Shown here in pieces: positions 57,360 to 64,000 of a DNA stretch of 64,000 nt. A program made the position numbers and the translations under genes. The notes under the pieces are model-generated. The model was given only the letters and a program-made list of their open reading frames with translations. It searched no databases and was not told where the DNA came from. Source of the stretch: Metallyticus violacea (taxonomy: Eukaryota; Arthropoda; Insecta; Mantodea; Metallyticidae); assembly GCA_030762175.1 (NCBI GenBank), contig CM060834.1:25160001-25224000 (forward strand), written 5' to 3'. Each line of letters starts with the position of its first letter. Within the stretch, counting starts at the first letter, position 1.

Positions 57360-57900
57360 TCTTAGAGAAAAGACAACTTCATTTTTTTCGAAGTTTTGAT
57401 ATGTCCTTCACTAGCGTCTCTTTCCAAACACCAACAGTAATCAGGCATTATTGACACCTTCCAATGGCCTTGACAGTGGCTTCCATTGTCATTATAAAAC
57501 CGCTCACCTTGTTCTTCACTCATTGCACCAATATTTGCAGGGAAGTAATCAATACGGCTGTTGAGAAAATTGATTTTAACGCTCATTCTACATTTCCTCC
57601 AGTATTTCTATATAGTTCTCAGATTTCTTGTTACCAAGAAGTTTTCTGGCAGTTTTTTGTATGCCACCATGCTGATTTCTCTAACTCGAACATCGACTGA
57701 GGAAAGGTCCATCGAAAATACCTGCTGCTATGATAGCTTCAGTTCTCTGTGGGAATTTTGTAACAAGAAAGTTGAAACAATCACTACCCTTATTCAGAGT
57801 AGTAACAGATTATTACATCAGGCCTAACTTAATGTGGAATGGTCGAGGAAGGACATTAGGGGAAGAAACCAATGGTTCCTACTTCACTTTTTTTCCCGTC
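57360..57900 (-). pseudogene. Relic of a repetitive arthropod protein family (GAMSEEQGERF type)
   Basis: Minus frames read AGIFDGPF, LGNKKSENYIEILEE and MSVKINFLNSRIDYFPANIG, then AMSEEQGERFYNDN, then DYCWCLERDASE. I recognise this order from a multicopy, probably transposon-derived, uncharacterised arthropod protein family. Its biochemical function is not known to me. Internal frameshifts, plus the missing methionine-rich linker before DYCW, show decay. Confidence 0.6.
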
Positions 57901-57959
57901 CAGGAACTAAATTGTCCCTTTGTAGCCAAGTTTTTCTAATTTAGCCCTAATGTTTCACT

Positions 57960-59755
57960 CACAAAGTGAACAACTTATTTTCTTGTTTAAATTTCTCATA
58001 ATATTTATTTTATGTATCTGCTCAATGAAAAACAATAAAAATTGTTATTTTCTATAATACCTATTTCTGAAAAACTGGAGCCCGATGAAACAAAACTGAG
58101 GCTGGTTTGAGTGATTCCATGTAGTAAGGAATCAGAAAATATGAACAGTTTTCGTTTAGCAAAAACTGTGTAGACTAGTGTAAATTTCTTATGGACTGAA
58201 TAGTTTAGTGCATCCACTGTCTGGGGCCACCAATAGGTCAGCATCGAGCAGTAGCCACATTGTGACCTTTTTCCTGGAAGTTCGCCTTAATTGGGCCATT
58301 GACATCCCAACATTTGGTCAGCATGATTTTCCCTATCTTGAATTCTTTCTTGACCGGAGACGACGATCTTTCATTAATGGTTTTGTAAATGCAATGTAAA
58401 TAAATCCAATCAAAAACTAAACGTAACTTTAGTTCAGCCTGTATCAAGAGGCAGACAGGATGTAAACAACTGCAATCTAAGCACGTAATTATAATTAACG
58501 TTTGCTGTTTCTCAAAGGGTATATTGCAGCCTCTCCCTCAGGGAAAAGCATTTTTCAGTTTGCCTGAGAAGTGGAGCTTCTGTTAGAGGTGAAATGTTTG
58601 ATGTTTGTATGACACATAAAGGAAATTACGTGCGGTAAACGTTACTTAGTAATTAATGTTGTGGGTTTGGTTCTCCCGATAGGCTCTGAAGTGTAGAAAC
58701 ACTTCAACCTTACGTCATACACGCATGTCTCTTTTAATCAACGCAACGCACATACACGCCGCTTTGATGATTACTTAGGCTGGCATACAGGAGCTGCGAA
58801 GCCATGCATACTTGGATTTCAGAACATCGCGCTTTTATCTGCATTAGTATCGAGGGGAAAGAAGTATCGTGCTGTTGTTGTATAAATGCCTTTTACATGC
58901 TGTTGATATTGCATAGGAACGAATACAGTAAGGAATAAAACTCTCGAGCTGAAAACATTGCTAGTAAATGTAAACTAAATACTCGACACCTTCTCCCCTT
59001 GTCTTTGCATAAATTGCAGTATGGACCGGTTAAATGTTTACGCATATTTCACGGACATAGTAAAGATCGCGTTACAGTCAATGTGCCAATTATCTAATTC
59101 CCATTCCCTCCCTTTACTACTCGAAATATTTTCAAGCTACAAGCTGGGGGTTGGAAGAATTCAACGTAAATGGAAAAAAAAAAAAAAATAAAAAATAAAA
59201 TAAAATGAAAATAAAAAATAAAAAAATAATTTTAAAAATGACATTATATGGAACGGCCCCATGAGCTATAACCAACTTGCGGTGCGTTTGGAATAAGGTC
59301 AGGCCAGATTCTGACTATAACTGCGGATGGGGTTACCAAATGTCCTGTATTTCCCGAAAAATCCCGTAATTCGGTCATATTAAAAGCAAAATTCCGTATT
59401 CCGCGTATTTTTAAATATATTTCTAATCTCCTTAGCTAGAAAAGGAGTTACAAATAATTGTTAATTTCAGTTATTCATTTGGGGGATTTTTTCAAATTTG
59501 TGAATGCATCTATACAGCAAAATGCAAAATCTGTTGGATAGTATAAAAAAAATAATGTATTAAACAATAATGTATGCAAATGTTTTAAACCTTTATTAAA
59601 TGTGTTTCGTTATGCCTGTTTATAATTAACTTAATCGTTTTAAATATTTTAATACATGTAATAATGGTTAAATATAATAGCTTCGGTTCTATGAATCCTG
59701 TTAGCATAAATGCAATCATAAAATATTTATATCGAAATAATCGCAGATTGAGTTA
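57960..59755. other. No recognised element
   Basis: AT-rich; an A-rich low-complexity stretch at about 59171-59235. Nothing else supported. Confidence 0.35.
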
Positions 59756-59758
59756 AAT

Positions 59759-59760
<2 letters not shown>

Positions 59761-59789
<29 letters not shown>
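59761..59789 (+). repeat. Poly-T run
   Basis: About 29 T, directly before the inverted copy of the 14.6 kb transposon end. Confidence 0.85.
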
Positions 59790-59790
<1 letters not shown>

Positions 59791-59794
59791 TATT

Positions 59795-60110
59795 TAACAT
59801 TTAATTTATGAGGCGCACGAACAGCAGTAAATCTGTCTATAAATCGCCGTCTTACTTCTCTACACGAGTTTGTTATCACATAGGAATCACACATGAAGAA
59901 TGTTTATACTAAAGCATATGGATCTTTAGACATTATAACAGCACTATCACACTATAATACTGAAAGTCGTGGTCTCACAACGTTCAACTCCTGTTCAGCA
60001 CAAAGACTTCGCGTCTCCTTGTGTCGACGCGGGAAAGTGAAGGAAGAATACAACCGGTTAGAAACAAGGCAGGAAAATCCTCGTTAAGTCAACCATGCGT
60101 CTAAATGAAG
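59795..60110 (-). mobile_element. Transposon 5'-end copy, inverted relative to 14.6 kb
   Basis: Reverse complement of 14610-14885 with moderate divergence. Shared blocks include GACGGCGATTTATAGACAGA (on minus), TTCTAACCGGTT and CTTAACG. Only the part upstream of the transposase HTH is present. Confidence 0.75.
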
Positions 60111-60119
60111 GATCTGTAG

Positions 60120-62075
60120 CTTTTACATTTCCAGAACTTTTTTTTTAATCATCTGATTCCAAGTCCTCCTTATGGGAAAGCCCGTGTGAATTTATTTGAT
60201 CTTTACCGATTAAATGTCTACTCACTGACCTGAATGGGTTTGTAAGTCATATATTTTTAACTGTGCTTGGCAGCATGCGCGCTAGCATTATATTTTACTC
60301 TTCGAAAAGCTTCACACAATCAATTATCATTATTGTACCAAGTGCATTGAAATATTTTGGTTTTACTTTCATCCTTCTGTAGCAGAGATACTTTTGGTAT
60401 ACGCCGTTTAGATCTTAAAATTTCATTCCTTTCACATTTCTTCTTTTTTAAAAGGGACTTTAACAAACTGGTTATAAAATTTTCACTATTAGATTCACTA
60501 GAGCTGGGTTTGTTCATTTTCACTCAATAAAACGAGTAAAGACACACGATAAAATTTAACACATATCACAATGAAATTACCAATAAAAAAACTCTTCATA
60601 AATAAATCCTGATAGAGTTCCTATACTGAGAACTCCCATTTTGCGACCTGCTTTCATGAACCAACTCCACAAGATGGGAACAGGTGACTGAACTTCGCCT
60701 TTTAAACATGGCTACCATGATGTACATCCATAACCTCACTTTCAGTGAGAGACAAGTTCCTGGTAGCTCCAGTCAGCTACATCACAAACTCCTCATGCAA
60801 ATACGCATTAATTAAATTGTGAATGAATGCTTGAGATTAGTAAGGCAAGTAAGAAATAACGGTAGAGGAACAAAGAGGTAGGAGGCCTGGTTAAATCTGA
60901 AATATCTTTAGTAAAATTTACTTTATTTTTGTTTTATATTTTTCTAATGCTAGGTCATTAAGAAGAAATTATCTTTGAACTAAAGGAATCGTTACGAAAA
61001 AAACTGTCTTGAAAGTTTGAAACTTTACTGCAGTACATCGTATAACAAGCGATATAATGAGAACCATTAACTTTTATTCGCTGCATGGCATTCACTTGTT
61101 TTACAGCAACATCATTCTCTACTGTAATATCCAAATAAAACGCAGGTTGGTAATAGCCAATCTTCCTCCTCTCTGGCTAGAGCTTTTGTTCATTTGGGTG
61201 AATGCATTGTGCCTCTGCATATGTTTGAACAAACATTTATTTATGCTTAAAAAATCAGAGCAAGTGCCTGCAATGCCTGGCTATTTCGGTTGTACCTCTA
61301 GAGTCGTTCCTTCATAAGAGAAATCTGAAGAATTGAGCGGGCATAGTGTATGCGCTTTTCAGATATTTTATATTTCTTCTCGTAGCTTGCTGTTTAGCTA
61401 CACTGAATGGTGCTAATTTATTCCGAAATGTCACGTTTGTCGCATTTATAGATAAGATTTTCATACTTTACGATTTACTTTATTAACTTTAGTTTTTTTT
61501 TGGCGCACGTATTTTAGAAGTGTGTCACGTTTTTTGCCATTGAGTGATTAAAGTCTAGCCCTCTTCTGTTAATGACCAGACAAGATTATGAACTTGGAAG
61601 TATTCTGAAAGTAAAAATTCCCAGGATATAGCTAAGGAAAGGCAACTTTCAAATACACCGAAGAATTGTGGTTTATAAATACAATCTATATTTTATTGAA
61701 AAGTATGCTAATCTATAATTTAAAAGCTAAATATAGCTTGCATTTAAAATAATAAGTCAGTATAAAGAACATATAACACTAAAATAGCAGTAAAACATTC
61801 AAAACGTATTAAAACAAGTAAATAGCATTGCAATATACACTACTAACAGCTTTCAACACAACGGTAATACGATCATTCATTAACTCATTGACCAAAGGCT
61901 ATCAGAGTACAAATATTTCATAAACTCTCCCGTTAAATCCATTAATAAAAAGTTTTAATTCCATCCTTAAATTACAATGTTCCAATCAGCCATTAGCACA
62001 GCGTTATCAGGATATAAAATTTTATAAAATCTTCCGTTTAGACAATTAATAAGAAGTTTTAATGTTGTCTTTGAA
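60120..62075. other. No recognised gene
   Basis: A 67-codon minus frame (60523-60320), lysine/serine-rich, and an 86-codon plus frame at 61057 show no domain I know. Nothing else supported. Confidence 0.35.
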
Positions 62076-62082
62076 AAAAAGT

Positions 62083-62083
62083 G

Positions 62084-62110
<27 letters not shown>
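62083..62110 (+). repeat. (TA)n microsatellite
   Basis: About 13 TA units, flanked by partly palindromic TATACAC sequence. Confidence 0.9.
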
Positions 62111-62114
<4 letters not shown>

Positions 62115-62259
62115 TTTGTATATGTATATACACGCTTTGTTTACGTGCTAGCGTCTCTGAAGAGTGGAGGAAGACGTAGACAGTACGGATTACAAAAGCT
62201 AGGAAAGAAATTAAACAGAAAATGTAAATACTCTAACATCGTTTTAATAAACTACAGAA

Positions 62260-63240
62260 GGTGGTCAATATGACTGCCACCAACTTTGATACATTTTGTG
62301 CATCGCCTGGTTGTGTCACATTGGACTTTCGGAAAGATTCCCGGCATATCACGGATGACTGCTAATGGAAGTCGTGCCACAAACTCTTGTTGTGTCTCCA
62401 CGGGAGTCTAACACAACAGGGTTTGCAAATATCCCCAGGAAAAAATAAAATCCAATGGTGTCAGGTCAGGTTAGCGAGGGTGCCAGGCTATTGGGACTCC
62501 ACTCCAAAAGTGTCATTCAAGTGGCCACGTACCTCATGATCGAAGTGTGCTGGAATACCATCATGCTAGAACTACATCGTACGACGGTTTCCAAAGGCAA
62601 CTCGGGTGAGACTTATCGCAGAATACTAGACAATCGGGACAATTAAGACGCATGGGTATGAGGTACGGACCTATTAGATGGTCATCAACTTACCCAAGCG
62701 TTTAGAGAAAGCGACGTTGGTGGCCTCAGATATGGAGCCCAGGAGAATTTTCTTCCATCCAAACGTGGTTGTTTCTGGAGTTGAACATGCAGTCCCTTGT
62801 AAAGCTACACTCATTAGAAAACAAGATAAATCTTGGGAAGCGAGTTACTTGCCTTGTTTGTCCGAGCAACCACCGGCAAAATACCACACGAAGAAGAAAG
62901 CCATTCTTAGTCGTCGCCTGCACCTTCTGGAGGTGGTAGGAATGAAGTAGCTCATCATGCAAAGCTTGACATACTAACATGTGCAATGGAAGGCTGATCT
63001 TCAGACCTCTCGAGTACCGCTTCTCCAAACTCTGGTGTGTGGCGTGACTGCGGGCGTTGTTAGGACGTAAGCTCCCTGTTTCACTTGAACACTCCACCTG
63101 TCTTTGTGGGCTGGGTGACGCCTGTTGGGGTAACGTTGTTGATAGAGCCGGCAAGCCTGTCTTGTATTCCTTTGGGCTTTCCCGTAGACAAGCAACTGAC
63201 TGTACGCTGCTTGTGTGAAAAGTCGCCAGTGTTCATTCCC
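62260..63240 (-). pseudogene. DDE transposase relic, reverse orientation
   Basis: Minus frame 63154-62726 includes FLLRVVFCRWLLGQ, then ILFSNECSFTRDCMFNSRNN, then HVWMEENSPG: the first catalytic region ('L-F-x-D-E-x-x-F-T-R-D-G') with Asp changed to Asn and Gly to Cys. Left of it, the 'W-P-x-x-S-P-D-L-T-P' and terminal regions can be followed in shifted frames to about 62260. The HTH half should lie at the right, up to 63240. Confidence 0.65.
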
Positions 63241-63244
63241 ACTT

Positions 63245-63960
63245 GACGATAGCCAGACAAATGAGCAATGTAAAATATGAAACTACTGAACAAAACAATG
63301 CTGTACACACTACCGTTGGCTGTGTTATTTGGTGAAGGAATGCGGGTCTTTGCCTGTCTACTGCGCAGAGAGAGATAGCTATATGTTTCGCGGAGGTGCC
63401 TATTTGATTGAAAAGCAAAGAAATCATACATATGAAGTAAATTTAGATAATAGTTATGGAAGAGGATGGTATTTGTGTTCGATTGTATTATAATGGCAGT
63501 GATAAGGTGAACGTCTGACTACTTGATGGCTATGGTTCTTGGCGATGTCAATTTCATATGTTTTGCACCCTGACTTGTTCATTTGTTTCAGCTGCAACAA
63601 TTCCACCCGTGTCTGTGTTACAGAATGTGCAATTTACTTGCTGGACAACCAGCAATTATGTCCACCTTTCTAGTGTTTGTGCTAAGTGCTTTATCTAATT
63701 GAAAGGGATGGATGCTGGCATTGTCCGTAACAATGGCAAGAGTTGGGGGCGATATAGAGCAATAATTGTTCCTCAAACCATTTTATGAACAGAAAATATC
63801 TCATTTCAGAACGATACTGTTTAGCAGTCGATTCTGATCTGAAATTAATTTACATTCTGGAACAAAACCCGTTTTGCGGAACGGGCATGACAAACAAAAA
63901 GCCTTTACCAATTGGAACTTTCACGCCACCAGAGCGATCTTCACATGTACAGCACATTTT
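63245..63960. other. No recognised element
   Basis: Nothing supported. Confidence 0.35.
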
Positions 63961-63966
63961 CTTTTT

Positions 63967-63988
63967 GTTGTTGTTGTTGTTGTTGTTT
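63967..63988 (+). repeat. (TTG)n microsatellite
   Basis: About seven TTG units near the window end. Confidence 0.9.
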
Positions 63989-64000
63989 TGTTTTATTTAC

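Noticed and set aside
1..64000. CRISPR array or bacterial defence system
   Set aside because: The repeats are SINEs, microsatellites and transposons of a eukaryotic genome. There is no array of equal spacers and no bacterial gene structure.

Overview
This window is eukaryotic, AT-rich DNA crowded with transposons, almost certainly from an insect with a large, repeat-laden genome. A polyneopteran such as a cockroach or termite is my guess, from the mix of tRNA-derived SINEs, mariner/Tc1 relics and LINE tails; nothing in the window fixes the species. It has no bacterial-type operons, and most open frames are chance frames or broken transposase and reverse-transcriptase pieces.

The one real host gene is on the minus strand and spans about 30 kb (41541 down to 11746). 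Eight exons, joined in phase with consensus GT/AG sites, encode a Cys-loop (pentameric) ligand-gated ion channel subunit. They cover the extracellular ligand-binding domain (exons at 41.5, 39.9, 28.1, 27.7 and 22.8 kb), TM1-TM2 (20.2 kb), TM3 plus most of the cytoplasmic loop (16.8 kb), and the end of the loop, TM4, the C-terminal tail and the stop (11.9 kb). The joined frame is 436 residues from an in-frame Met. The signal-peptide exon was not found and probably lies further right. The subunit looks anion-type but divergent, with PGRM before TM2 and WKPP in loop A.

Region by region. 1-9900 is a near-identical tandem duplication of about 5.2 kb (1-4689 and 5238-9900, with a 548-base spacer). 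It carries a degenerate LINE tail, SINE pieces and microsatellites. 10-11.7 kb holds Tc1/mariner fragments next to the 3' end of the channel gene. 11.7-41.5 kb is the channel gene, whose long introns contain SINEs, transposase relics, a GAAA-rich tract of about 780 bp inside a mariner relic, and a foldback array of about 1.1 kb. 41.5-64 kb has no host exon I could prove. It contains GC-rich repeat modules, a 0.7 kb terminal-inverted-repeat transposon nested in a LINE reverse transcriptase, SINEs of both families, and many transposase fragments.

Two tRNA-derived SINE families recur. SINE-A has a Ser/Leu-like head; SINE-B has a Gly/Arg-like head and a tail ending near a GGACGCTC motif on the reverse strand. 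I found no CRISPR, rRNA or functional tRNA gene, and no evidence for a previously undescribed multi-gene system. The most interesting items are the divergent channel subunit, the recent duplication, the foldback satellite array and the nested transposon.
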